Assembly (NCBI GenBank): GCA_001768195.1
Contig: MENI01000044.1
Location: forward strand, 1-49,993
Length of the DNA: 49,993 bases
Source: Bacteroidetes bacterium GWA2_40_15
Lineage (GTDB): Bacteria > Bacteroidota > Bacteroidia > Bacteroidales > VadinHA17
Direction: 5' to 3'
The position numbers and the translations under genes were made by a program. Below, one piece after another: positions 9,422 through 17,960 of this stretch (the first letter of the stretch is position 1; each line of letters opens with the position of its first letter). The notes beneath the pieces were generated by a model. That model searched no databases, was not told where the DNA came from, and saw only the letters and a program-made list of their open reading frames with translations.

Positions 9422-10405
9422 ATGAAACTAAGTTTAGATGTTATCGGGTATGGAGGGTATTTCACAGCACCTGGTGAAAGCCTTTCACTTGAAGAAGCGG
9501 TAAAAAAGGCAGCAAAATTCGGTTACGATGCAGCCTGTATTTATGCTCACCGGCCTTTGGGATTTCCAATGGATATAAATTCCGAGAGAAGAAAAAAACT
9601 GGTGGACCTGTATAAAGAACTTGATCTGGAGATGGGAGCGGTGGTTTGTTGTACCAATTTTATGAAAGGGAACCACGTGTTACTTTATCCACAGGAGAAG
9701 GAAATTTTCTATGTAAAAGAATGCATTAAAATGGCTAAGGAGCTTGGTTCACCCATTGTGAGGGTTCTGTCAGCATTTTATGGATTTTTTCAGAACCCTC
9801 TTGCAGGGACCGGATATGGTTTTCCGGCATTTGAATCGCGTTCAAGAAGGGTTTCAAGGGGTGAAGACTGGCTTGAAGCATGGAGCGATGTAAGGGATGG
9901 CCTTTCCGAAGTCTCAAAGTATGCACAGGACAACGGTATCTTATTAGCACTTCAGACACACCCGGAGATACTGGGTAACAATGAAGAGACTATTGAAATA
10001 CTGGAAGAAATAAACAATCCAAATCTGAAAGTCGGACTTGATTTACCATTGCTGGAATCGCAGGATCCTGATTTTATAAAAAACATAGTCCGGAAGATGA
10101 AGGATTATATGGTCTATTCACATACTATCTCTTTAGCTAAAAATCAAACTATTGGAGGCGCTCCGTATAGCTGGGAGGAAGTTGCTCCCGGTTCGGAAAA
10201 AGACCCGATGCAGTGGGAGGTATTTGTAAAGGCACTCAAAGAAAACAATTATACCGGATTACTATCAGCTGAAATATGTTCCCCGGTTGTCGTGAAAGGG
10301 CATAAACTTGGAACAATAAAAACAATTGATGAAAGGTATAATGAATCAATAGAATACCTGAAAGGCCTGCTGAAAAAATACAACTGCTATACCGGCCATA
10401 AGTAA
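9422..10405 (+). CDS. Sugar phosphate isomerase/epimerase-like TIM barrel
   Basis: The 327-aa protein belongs to the xylose-isomerase-like/AP endonuclease 2 superfamily. Supporting features are the periodic beta-strand/helix pattern, ILLALQTHPE with the likely metal-binding Glu replaced by Gln-Thr-His, LKVGLDLPLL, YSHTISL and a C-terminal LLSAEICSP with the closing Glu. The usual H-x-K motif of the seventh strand is not seen, so metal binding may differ from classical epimerases. It has no signal peptide and acts in the cytoplasm. It lies 40 bp after an FG-GAP lipoprotein and probably belongs to the same transcript. The substrate is unknown. Confidence 0.72.
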   Translation: MKLSLDVIGYGGYFTAPGESLSLEEAVKKAAKFGYDAACIYAHRPLGFPMDINSERRKKLVDLYKELDLEMGAVVCCTNFMKGNHVLLYPQEKEIFYVKECIKMAKELGSPIVRVLSAFYGFFQNPLAGTGYGFPAFESRSRRVSRGEDWLEAWSDVRDGLSEVSKYAQDNGILLALQTHPEILGNNEETIEILEEINNPNLKVGLDLPLLESQDPDFIKNIVRKMKDYMVYSHTISLAKNQTIGGAPYSWEEVAPGSEKDPMQWEVFVKALKENNYTGLLSAEICSPVVVKGHKLGTIKTIDERYNESIEYLKGLLKKYNCYTGHK

Positions 10406-10467
10406 GATCGCGCCTGAAAAAGGCCCGGAAAAGAAAGACCTGTTTATTAACTTTTATTCTCCAAAAA

Positions 10468-12798
10468 ATGAAATTAATAAGTTCTTATTCCAGATTTTTA
10501 AACAGGTCTTTATTCTTGTTTTTGTTTCTTTTGTGGTCGTGCTCCGGGCAGTTAAACAAAAAGCCAGGTAAGGCAGAGGTATTGCCCATAACATGGGAAC
10601 ATCTGTCAAGTAAAAATGGTGACATACCTGCTCCCGGACCATCCAATCAGCAGACTGCCAGTCTGATACTGGATGTTGATAAAAATGGTATAAATGATTT
10701 CATAATAGGGGCAAGAAAAGCAGCACCTGCGTTATTGTGGTATCGCCGGCTGCCTGATGGCTGGGAGAAGTATGTAATTGAACCGGAATTACTGGCAGTA
10801 GAGGCAGGAGGGGCATTTCATGATATAGACGGTGATGGCGATTTTGATATCCTGTTTGGCGGCGATACCTCGTCAAATGAAGTATGGTGGTGGGAAAACC
10901 CTTATCCTGATTACAGTTCTGATCGTCCATGGAAGCGAAGAACGGTTAAGAATACTGGTGGGAAAAAACATCATGATCAGATTTTCGGTGATTTCGATGG
11001 TGACGGGAAAACAGAATTGGTTTTCTGGAACCAGGGAGACAAGGCTTTATGTTTTGCAGAAATCCCGGAAGATCCGAGTTCTGAAACACTCTGGTCTTAT
11101 AAAAAAATATTTACATGGGAGGAAAAAATTCAGTATGAAGGATTCTCAAAAAGTGATATTGATGGGGATAACCTTTTAGACATTATCGGAGGAGGAATGT
11201 GGTTTAAATATCAGGATGACAATACATTTAAAGCCATAACCATCGATAAGGATATGTTTTTTACCCGTTCAGCCTCAGGTCAGATAAAGGAAGGCGGGAG
11301 CGCTGAAGTGGTATTGTCTCCCGGAGATGCAAAAGGTCCGATCAGATGGTATGAAGCAGTGGGAGCCCCTTTGATCTCAGAATCCTGGATTGCCCATGAA
11401 CTTTTGGATTCAATGGTTGTCCATGGACATAGCCTGCAGATAGAAGATATTAATGCTGATGGATTCCCGGACATATTCAACGCAGAGATGCATACACCCG
11501 GTCATAAGGAAGATGCTTCATGCAGGATATTTTATGGTGACGGGAAAGGGAACTTTACTTTATCGGTTGTTTCAACAGGTATTGGCAATCATGAATCCAG
11601 GATTGCCGACCTTGACGGGGACGGGGACCTGGATATTTTAACAAAGCCTTATACCTGGGATACTCCCAGGCTTGATGTCTGGTTAAATAATGGCACAAAA
11701 AAATCAGAAGCAGCGCTCCCTCTGAATAAGTGGAAAAGAATACTGATTGAAGAAGAGTTACCTTACCGGGCAATATATATAACTGCAGCTGATGTGGACG
11801 GGGATGACCAATCAGATATTGTTGCCGGAGGCTGGTGGTATAAGAATCCGGGCAGTGCAGGCGGAGAATGGAAAAGAAATACTATCAGCGCCCCATTGAA
11901 TAATATGGCGGTTGTTTTTGATTTTGACAGTGACGGAGATACTGATATACTGGGAACTAAGGGAGAAGGTGCAACTGCAAACTCCGAATTTGTATGGGCC
12001 AGAAATGACGGGAAAGGCAATTTCGAAATTCTGGATAATATACCTGCTGCGGAAGGCGATTTTCTTCAGGGAGTAGCGGTTGCCCGATTTTCAGCTGGTG
12101 GACCCATTGAGGTGGCGCTTTCCTGGCATAAAGCAAATTTCGGGATACAGATGTTCACAGTTCCTGAAGATCCTGTTAAAGAAACCTGGAAATGGAGAAG
12201 AATATCAGAGTTTTCACAGGATGAAGATCTGAGCGCAGACGATATCAATAATGATGGTTTCATTGACTTGTATCTGGGAACAAGCTGGCTACAGAGTCCG
12301 GGGAATGGATCAGACCAGTGGAAGCTCCACGTAATTGGTAAGGAGACTACAGGTCTCGCCGACAGGAATGCTTTATATGATTTTACCGGAGATGGATATA
12401 TAGATGCTGTTGTAGGCCTTGAATTCGGAACGGATATCCTTTTGTTCAGCTCACAAGGAGATCCAACAGTTCCCTGGCCGAGGAGAATCATAGCTGAAGA
12501 CGTAGGCGGAGGATTCAGCATGGATGCTGCTGATATGAATGGTGATAAAAAGATTGACGTAATCTTAGGCGAACACAGGGCAAAACCTTCCAACAGACTG
12601 ATAATATATGAAAATCTCGGCGGTATAAACTGGAAACCGCATATAATTGATAATGGACTCAACACAAAGATCGACCATCATGATGGAACCCAGGCTTTTG
12701 ATATGGATAATGATGGAGATATGGACATAATTTCGATAGGATGGTATAATCCTAAAATATGGTTGTACGAAAATATGTCAATTGATCGGAATCCTTAA
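10468..12798 (+). CDS. Double FG-GAP/VCBS propeller lipoprotein (14 blades, subgroup B plus second propeller)
   Basis: The signal peptide ends at LLWSC near residue 26. Residues ~35-400 mirror the 399-aa protein at 5709, with seven blades and the same degenerate fifth blade (GQIKEGGSAEVVLS). Residues ~410-776 form a second set of seven: DVDGDDQSD, DFDSDGDTD, a degenerate blade, DINNDGFID, DFTGDGYID, DMNGDKKID, DMDNDGDMD. The second set ends in HHDGTQAFDMDNDGDMD-IIS, which resembles the C-terminus of the short protein at 34477. The architecture is a tandem of two propellers, either by fusion or by internal duplication. It is lipid-anchored, probably at the outer membrane. A truncated sulfatase follows immediately. 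Confidence 0.83.
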   Translation: MKLISSYSRFLNRSLFLFLFLLWSCSGQLNKKPGKAEVLPITWEHLSSKNGDIPAPGPSNQQTASLILDVDKNGINDFIIGARKAAPALLWYRRLPDGWEKYVIEPELLAVEAGGAFHDIDGDGDFDILFGGDTSSNEVWWWENPYPDYSSDRPWKRRTVKNTGGKKHHDQIFGDFDGDGKTELVFWNQGDKALCFAEIPEDPSSETLWSYKKIFTWEEKIQYEGFSKSDIDGDNLLDIIGGGMWFKYQDDNTFKAITIDKDMFFTRSASGQIKEGGSAEVVLSPGDAKGPIRWYEAVGAPLISESWIAHELLDSMVVHGHSLQIEDINADGFPDIFNAEMHTPGHKEDASCRIFYGDGKGNFTLSVVSTGIGNHESRIADLDGDGDLDILTKPYTWDTPRLDVWLNNGTKKSEAALPLNKWKRILIEEELPYRAIYITAADVDGDDQSDIVAGGWWYKNPGSAGGEWKRNTISAPLNNMAVVFDFDSDGDTDILGTKGEGATANSEFVWARNDGKGNFEILDNIPAAEGDFLQGVAVARFSAGGPIEVALSWHKANFGIQMFTVPEDPVKETWKWRRISEFSQDEDLSADDINNDGFIDLYLGTSWLQSPGNGSDQWKLHVIGKETTGLADRNALYDFTGDGYIDAVVGLEFGTDILLFSSQGDPTVPWPRRIIAEDVGGGFSMDAADMNGDKKIDVILGEHRAKPSNRLIIYENLGGINWKPHIIDNGLNTKIDHHDGTQAFDMDNDGDMDIISIGWYNPKIWLYENMSIDRNP

Positions 12799-12820
12799 TT
12801 TATCAGGTAACCTGAACATT

Positions 12821-13117
12821 ATGGGGCATTTAAAAAAGTATTTAAGTTTTACTTTATCAGCAGTAGCTCTGTTTGCCTGTAAGAATCTTGAAAAGAATGA
12901 ACAACCAAATGTCATTATTCTGATGACAGATGATCAGGGATATGGCGATTTTTCAGTTTTTGGGAACCCTGTTGTAAAAACACCTAATCTCGACCACCTT
13001 CATGATGAAAGTATAAGATTTACAGATTTTCATGTGGCACCGGCAAGTGTCCCCACGCTAAGTCAGATGTTAACCTGGTTTGATGCCTACTATGTTTATA
13101 TAAATAAACTGCCTTGA
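12821..13117 (+). pseudogene. Decayed N-terminal fragment of a sulfatase
   Basis: The reading frame starts with a lipoprotein signal (MGHLKKYLSFTLSAVALFAC) and continues with type I sulfatase sequence: NVIILMTDDQGYGDFSVFGN, VKTPNLDHLHDESIRFTDFH and VAPASVPTLSQMLTWFDAYY. The region aligned with the catalytic C/S-x-P-x-R reads S-V-P-T-L, so the essential Arg is Leu, and the following TG is TW. A stop ends the frame after ~99 codons where a sulfatase needs about 450-550. Substitutions plus truncation point to a dead gene. An upstream in-frame ATG at 12782 overlaps the previous gene; 12821 is preferred because it opens the signal peptide. An intact sulfatase exists at 36675. Confidence 0.8.
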
Positions 13118-13218
13118 TAGTTACCGGTTTAAAACATTATTAAATTCATCAGGTAGTTGAAATTCTGATGTGACGAAAATGTACGAAGAGATTTAAATAA
13201 TATTAATCCCAGGCAATC

Positions 13219-14475
13219 ATGAAGATTTCTGCTCTATTGATCTTTTTACTTATAGTTTTTGGTTACTCACATAATCCTTTAATCCGGGCTTCTCATATAA
13301 ATAAAACCTATGATGTGAGTATCACAACCGGTGAAGGACGGCAAATATCCAAACCTCCTGAATTTTTATTTCATTACATTGAAAAAGATGCTTACTGGAT
13401 CACCTCCGCCCAACAGACTACTCTATCAGATATTGATAATGATGGTGATCTGGATTTCACAACAGGGAACGTGCATCAGAATCCAAGTCTTTTCTGGTAT
13501 GAATACATTGCTCCTGATAAATGGACAAAGCATGTAATCGGGAGTGATGACGATTTCTATGGTGGAGCTGTTTCATTGGATGTAAATAGTGATGGTAGAA
13601 CCGATATCATATCATCAGAATACTTATTTATAAATAAAAGAGGAACTATGAAGCCATATGGTATTGGATGGGATAAATACTTCATAGGCACAGGAGATCC
13701 TTCCTGCCACTGTATGGTAAAGGCAGATTTAAATCAGGACGGGAAAATGGATATAATAACTAACAGTGGGAATAAAGGAGGAGAAGGATTGTGCTGGTAT
13801 GAAATGAGTGATGATCCTTTAAAACCATGGGTCAGACATGAAATTGGAGGTGAGGTATATTTTGCACATGGAGCATTGGACCCTATGCCTGTGGGGGATT
13901 TAGACGGCGACGGCGACCTTGATGTTGCTGCAGCAGGATCATGGTTTGAAAATTTAGATGGCAAGGCGGTCAAATGGAAAGAACACCATCATGGGTTTAT
14001 CGGGCAGGAAGGTCCATGGGGGATGGCAGTTAAAACACATGTGGTTGACCTGGATGGCGATGGGGATATAGACATAGTTCAGGCCGAATGTGACCTTCGT
14101 GAAGAGTTGGCTGGATTAGGCTGGCTGGAGAATGATGGGAAAGGGAATTTTAAGCTTCACTGGATAGTATCCAGAGAATATAACCACGATTATCACAGTA
14201 TGGTAGTATTTGACTATGACAATGATGGGGATCGGGATATTCTGGCTGGTAATGGCCCCCTGTCTAAGGGGAAAAGAACTTTCATCTATGAGAACCTGGC
14301 AGGGCCAGGAAACAAAGTAAAATCATCGGACTGGAAAGAGCATGTTATTCTGGAAGGTTTTGTCTCACATGATGCAGTGACAGGTGATGTTGATGGGGAT
14401 GGTGATATAGATATATTATCAAAAGAATGGACCAGTGGATCAGTATATTATCTGGAAAATAAATTAAATAAATAA
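13219..14475 (+). CDS. FG-GAP/VCBS seven-bladed beta-propeller, secreted (subgroup C)
   Basis: A Sec-type signal is visible (MKISALLIFLLIVFGYSH) with no lipobox Cys. Seven motifs are intact: DIDNDGDLD, DVNSDGRTD, DLNQDGKMD, DLDGDGDLD, DLDGDGDID, DYDNDGDRD, DVDGDGDID. It shares with the next protein (14488) and the one at 29835 the blade-four/five segment with a PWGM/PWGL-type tract and a last blade preceded by H-D-A (SHDAVTGDVDGDGD-IDI, ending in ILSKEW). These three define subgroup C. The gene is 12 bp from the next one, so they are cotranscribed. No catalytic residues can be assigned by eye; the extended Asp-rich loops suggest several bound calcium ions. Confidence 0.83.
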   Translation: MKISALLIFLLIVFGYSHNPLIRASHINKTYDVSITTGEGRQISKPPEFLFHYIEKDAYWITSAQQTTLSDIDNDGDLDFTTGNVHQNPSLFWYEYIAPDKWTKHVIGSDDDFYGGAVSLDVNSDGRTDIISSEYLFINKRGTMKPYGIGWDKYFIGTGDPSCHCMVKADLNQDGKMDIITNSGNKGGEGLCWYEMSDDPLKPWVRHEIGGEVYFAHGALDPMPVGDLDGDGDLDVAAAGSWFENLDGKAVKWKEHHHGFIGQEGPWGMAVKTHVVDLDGDGDIDIVQAECDLREELAGLGWLENDGKGNFKLHWIVSREYNHDYHSMVVFDYDNDGDRDILAGNGPLSKGKRTFIYENLAGPGNKVKSSDWKEHVILEGFVSHDAVTGDVDGDGDIDILSKEWTSGSVYYLENKLNK

Positions 14476-14487
14476 AAGCGGTCAATT

Positions 14488-15801
14488 ATGGAAAATATTA
14501 AAATGTTCTTAAGATCTGTTATAAAAGCCGGGATTTTCAAGGCATTACTGTCAATCATTCTGATAGGATTGCTCTCATGCCAGGGAAATATTTCACAGAA
14601 AAATTCAGCAGAAGAGACAACAAGCCGAAGTATTGACACAACCATGTTCCGACATCATTTCATAGCCACCGATCTTCCGGGAGATGCAAAATGGGGGTAT
14701 GGGGTATCATTATTTGCAGATATTGATAATGATGGTGATCCTGATTATGTTACATGTGTTCTTCAGGACAGTATTTACTGGTTTGAAAACAATGTCAATG
14801 TTAATGGCGAATGGGCCAGGCATACCGTTGGAAAGATTTTAACTTCGCAGCTGGGAAGTGCCATCATGGATATAGATGGCGATGGATGGCTGGATGTCAT
14901 TACAGGGACAACCTGGTATCAAAATCCCCGGAATCCGCGCGAATCCCTGTTTAAAAAAATTGTGTATGACAGCAAAATAGGAGTAATGCACGATGTTGTT
15001 ACTGCCGATGTAAATGGTGATGGAAAGACAGATATCGTTGTTACAGGAGATAAGGATGGTTGTTTCTGGTATGAAATTCCAGGCGATCCATTAAAAGAGT
15101 CAAACTGGAACAGGCATCTGATTACAATGGATGTGCTTGTAGAAAAAGACGGAATTCATGGGGGATTTTTTCCTGCAGGAATTAGTGATCTGGATGGAGA
15201 CGGCGATGCGGATATAGTATTGCCCGACAGGTGGTTAGAAAACAGGAACCATGGGAAGGAATGGATTAAACATCCACTTCCTTTTGCAAGAAAAAGAGGT
15301 CCATGGGGCCTTTCTTCGCGAAGCTGGATTGTAGATTTAGACAAAGATGGCTTTGCGGATATTGTTATGTCGGATTGTGATCAGAAAGGGTCAGAAGTAG
15401 CATGGTTAGAAAACGATGGCCAGCATCCTCCCTCATTTAAACCACATTTTTTGAAACAGGAGGCAACAGGTATACGCGGATCTTTTCATTCGCTGGCAGT
15501 TGCTGATTTCAACGGGGACGGTAATCCTGATATTTTTGTTGTGGACCAGGAAGATCCCAGTATCTTACCATCAGGTGCCGGGCCCAGGTGGTTTATCTGG
15601 AAAAATATGGGAACGGAGGAAATTACTTTTAAGGAGCGGGTGATCTTTGACGGCGGATTAGGAGGACATGATGCAAGGGTTGGTGACATGGACGGGGATG
15701 GAGACCTGGATATCATTTCAAAAATATGGAACCGCTGGCCCGAAAATTCAAATGGTGGCAGAGAGCATGTAGACTGGCTTGAAAACCTGCTGATAAAATA
15801 A
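14488..15801 (+). CDS. FG-GAP/VCBS seven-bladed beta-propeller lipoprotein (subgroup C)
   Basis: The lipoprotein signal ends at GLLSC near residue 31. Seven motifs are clear: DIDNDGDPD, DIDGDGWLD, DVNGDGKTD, DLDGDGDAD, DLDKDGFAD, DFNGDGNPD, DMDGDGDLD. The sixth blade carries IFVVDQEDPSILPSGAGPR, a longer insertion that corresponds to the AEM-x-Q segment of subgroup A and to IFAGEQEDPN in the protein at 29835. The final blade has GGHDARVGDMDGDGD. It is translated 12 bp after the preceding subgroup C gene and 57 bp before an unrecognised lipoprotein, so these three may form one unit. Confidence 0.83.
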   Translation: MENIKMFLRSVIKAGIFKALLSIILIGLLSCQGNISQKNSAEETTSRSIDTTMFRHHFIATDLPGDAKWGYGVSLFADIDNDGDPDYVTCVLQDSIYWFENNVNVNGEWARHTVGKILTSQLGSAIMDIDGDGWLDVITGTTWYQNPRNPRESLFKKIVYDSKIGVMHDVVTADVNGDGKTDIVVTGDKDGCFWYEIPGDPLKESNWNRHLITMDVLVEKDGIHGGFFPAGISDLDGDGDADIVLPDRWLENRNHGKEWIKHPLPFARKRGPWGLSSRSWIVDLDKDGFADIVMSDCDQKGSEVAWLENDGQHPPSFKPHFLKQEATGIRGSFHSLAVADFNGDGNPDIFVVDQEDPSILPSGAGPRWFIWKNMGTEEITFKERVIFDGGLGGHDARVGDMDGDGDLDIISKIWNRWPENSNGGREHVDWLENLLIK

Positions 15802-15858
15802 CCTGATATTTTATATCGTAACCGGCTGAAATATTATCTATTAAACTAATTTATTACG

Positions 15859-16722
15859 ATGAGAAAAATGATTTTGATTTCTATTATCCTACCGGGAATG
15901 CTAATGCTTTCCTGCAACAGGATAACAATTGAAGATGCAACCTGGGAAAACAGACCACATTTCCGGATCGAAACCAAAACAGCAACCTATTTTTTTGATA
16001 AGGCAGGAGGTGGATTTTCAAGAGTGATCGATACCGATGATGTAGACTGGGTGAATTTCAATGGAGATGTTACTGCAGAAGTTCCCACAGGTGCTGCAGG
16101 AAGCTACAGGGGAATCCCCAATATGGTTTACCGTTTTGATGATGGAGGAGCTGGTCATCCTGGTTTTGATCAATGCATAAGTGAAAAGGAAGGTGAGAAT
16201 ATTATCCGCACACGAAGCAAGAGAGGGAAATGGCAATGGTCCTGGACGTTCTATTATGACCATGCCAGTATGACTTTGGAGAAAACAGATCCTGATCGCA
16301 CCTTCTGGTTCCTTTATGAGGGACCTGTTGCAGGTAGCTTTGAACCTGAGAGAAAGTATTGGGGAACGGATCTTGGAGGACCCAGGTTTGAGACTCCTTC
16401 ATTAAATCGCGGTGAAAATATCGTAGGAAACTGGCAATGGGTATATTTTGGAGATAAAGAGACTGACAGGATTTTCTATGTAGCACAAAATCCAAAAGAT
16501 ACGCTGAATGATTTTTTTGCTTATATGGGAAACACAAAAGAGGGTAATAGCTCTCCTGATGGAATGATTGTGTTTGGTTTCTCGAGAGATAAAGGAACTG
16601 TAGCCCTGGAACAAAAGAGTGATGTTAATTATAAGATTGGGTTTTTAGAGAGGAAGATAACATCGAGGGAAGATCATGATTGGGCAACTAAGCAAATAGA
16701 GAGTATTTTAAATGGTAATTAG
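15859..16722 (+). CDS. Lipoprotein of unrecognised family
   Basis: This 287-aa product starts with a lipoprotein signal (MRKMILISIILPGMLMLSC). The mature part is rich in Trp, Tyr, Gly and Asp and looks like an all-beta fold: HFRIETKTATYFFDKAGGGF, DTDDVDWVNF, GSYRGIPNMVYRFDDGG, WSWTFYYDHASM, RTFWFLYEGPVAG. I recall similar unnamed proteins beside glycan-degradation genes in Bacteroidota and Planctomycetes, but I cannot assign a named family or activity. It is the last gene before a ~480-bp gap and the GntR operon, downstream of two subgroup C propellers. It could be a carbohydrate-active beta-sandwich protein, but that is only inferred from context. Confidence 0.6.
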   Translation: MRKMILISIILPGMLMLSCNRITIEDATWENRPHFRIETKTATYFFDKAGGGFSRVIDTDDVDWVNFNGDVTAEVPTGAAGSYRGIPNMVYRFDDGGAGHPGFDQCISEKEGENIIRTRSKRGKWQWSWTFYYDHASMTLEKTDPDRTFWFLYEGPVAGSFEPERKYWGTDLGGPRFETPSLNRGENIVGNWQWVYFGDKETDRIFYVAQNPKDTLNDFFAYMGNTKEGNSSPDGMIVFGFSRDKGTVALEQKSDVNYKIGFLERKITSREDHDWATKQIESILNGN

Positions 16723-16740
16723 TAAAAAATAAAGCTATTC

Positions 16741-16959
16741 AATTCGAAATGGCGATCCTGCCAATGGCCATAAAAAAGATGATCCTGCCTCCATGAAATA
16801 CTGGTCGCGTGAATATCAGCCCGGATGAGAACCCGAAGTCTGACAGGCAGGACTTGTCCCGGATAATTTACCCTGGATCTCTCTCTATTGATCATTGGTG
16901 TGATAACTATTGTAATGGTGCTTGTTATAGCTTTAGCCAGAATATCCAAAGTTGATTAA
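16741..16959 (+). pseudogene. Possible relic of a membrane-protein 3' end
   Basis: This stretch lies in the 481-bp gap between the lipoprotein gene and the GntR gene. One frame reads a protein-like GDPANGHKKDDPASMKYWSR before a stop. Another frame, from 16873, reads LDLSLLIIGVITIVMVLVIA followed by LARISKVD and a stop, which looks like a terminal transmembrane helix with a charged tail. The pieces are in different frames with stops between, so at best this is the decayed end of a transporter gene. The remainder of the gap holds the promoter and operator described separately. Confidence 0.3.
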
Positions 16960-17120
16960 AAAGAAGATGAGCGCATCGGGAATAAGAGCAGTTTAATAAA
17001 CCTTTTTAAAAGAAAAATATTCAAATTAATGACAGATACCGACAATTTTTTTTAAAGATTAGTTAAATTTCTATTAATAAACTGGTTGTAAAATATATTT
17101 CAAAATAAGTGATAATTTCG

Positions 17121-17150
17121 TTTGATTTATTAAAATAAGTAATAATTTTG
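17121..17150 (+). promoter_or_regulatory. Bacteroidota-type promoter of the GntR-led operon
   Basis: TTTG at 17121-17124 and TAATTTTG at 17143-17150 match the Bacteroidota -33 (TTTG) and -7 (TAnnTTTG) elements with an 18-nt spacer. They lie in a pair of imperfect 25-bp direct repeats (from about 17102 and 17132) that share AAAATAAGT-ATAATTT. The regulator's ATG is 53 nt downstream of the -7 element. Confidence 0.55.
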
Positions 17151-17158
17151 TATCAGGT

Positions 17159-17176
17159 TAGAGCGTTAACGCTCTA
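17159..17176 (+). promoter_or_regulatory. Perfect 18-bp palindrome, candidate GntR operator
   Basis: The sequence TAGAGCGTTAACGCTCTA is a perfect inverted repeat. It starts 9 nt after the -7 box, so it would cover the transcription start, and ends 27 nt before the GntR ATG. GntR/HutC-type regulators bind short palindromes of this size and commonly repress their own operons, so autoregulation with release by a phosphosugar or other ligand is the simplest reading. I did not see another copy in the gaps between genes. Confidence 0.65.
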
Positions 17177-17203
17177 TGATAAATAATACTAATTTGAAAA
17201 GTT

Positions 17204-17923
17204 ATGCTGGAAACAGGAAACCCAAAATATCTGACAATTCTGAATATGATTATTGATCGTATTAAGAATAATGAGTTGGTCCCGGGATCAAAAGTACCCT
17301 CTGAAAATGAAATTATTAAAGAGTATAATGTGAGCAATACAACCGCCAGGAAAGTCCTTCAGGAGATTGAGTTTGCCGGCTGGGCCGTAAAGGTCAGAGG
17401 GAAAGGGACTTATGTGAATAATTTTGTTATAGACAGATCAGCTGCAAAGATATTAAGCTTTACAAAAAATATGATTGAACAGGGATTAACTCCTTCAACT
17501 TTAGTACTGGATTCCGAAATTATTGATAAGGACTGGTTAATCACTGTCTCAGGAAAGCTATATTCTGTTCCGGGTCCTATTTATAAACTAAGACGCTTAA
17601 GGCTGGCAAATGATATCCCTATGATGCATGAAACGCGTTTTATTTCACTTAGCTGTTGCCCGGAAATATATGAGCATGATCTGCAAGGTTCATTGTACAG
17701 GATATATAGTGAGAAATACCACCGGATTATTGAAAAAATAGAACAGGATTTAAGTGCAATAAAGCTTGATGAGTATTCGAAAGAAAAGCTTGGAATTAAG
17801 AATGAAACAGTAGGTTTAAAAGTGGAAGGTGTTACTTTTTGTGATGGAGAGTTGATTCTGGAAGCTGAGGAATCTATTTACAGAGGAGATAAATATAAGT
17901 TCTCGGTACAGGCTGTACCCTGA
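17204..17923 (+). CDS. GntR-family (HutC-type, UTRA domain) transcriptional regulator
   Basis: The 239-aa protein has an N-terminal winged helix of residues ~5-75 (IKNNELVPGSKVPSENEI, VSNTTARKVLQEIEFAGW, VRGKGTYV) typical of GntR. It is followed by a UTRA-type effector domain (LSFTKNMIEQGLTPSTLVLD, YKLRRLRLANDIPMMHETRF, ESIYRGDKYKFSVQA). UTRA domains bind small ligands, often phosphosugars or amino-sugar derivatives. The gene stands first in the catabolic operon, 37 bp before E1-alpha, and directly follows a perfect palindrome. It probably represses the whole set in the absence of substrate. Confidence 0.88.
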   Translation: MLETGNPKYLTILNMIIDRIKNNELVPGSKVPSENEIIKEYNVSNTTARKVLQEIEFAGWAVKVRGKGTYVNNFVIDRSAAKILSFTKNMIEQGLTPSTLVLDSEIIDKDWLITVSGKLYSVPGPIYKLRRLRLANDIPMMHETRFISLSCCPEIYEHDLQGSLYRIYSEKYHRIIEKIEQDLSAIKLDEYSKEKLGIKNETVGLKVEGVTFCDGELILEAEESIYRGDKYKFSVQAVP

Positions 17924-17960
17924 AAAATGATCATAGAATAAACAAAACTAAGAAACTAAG

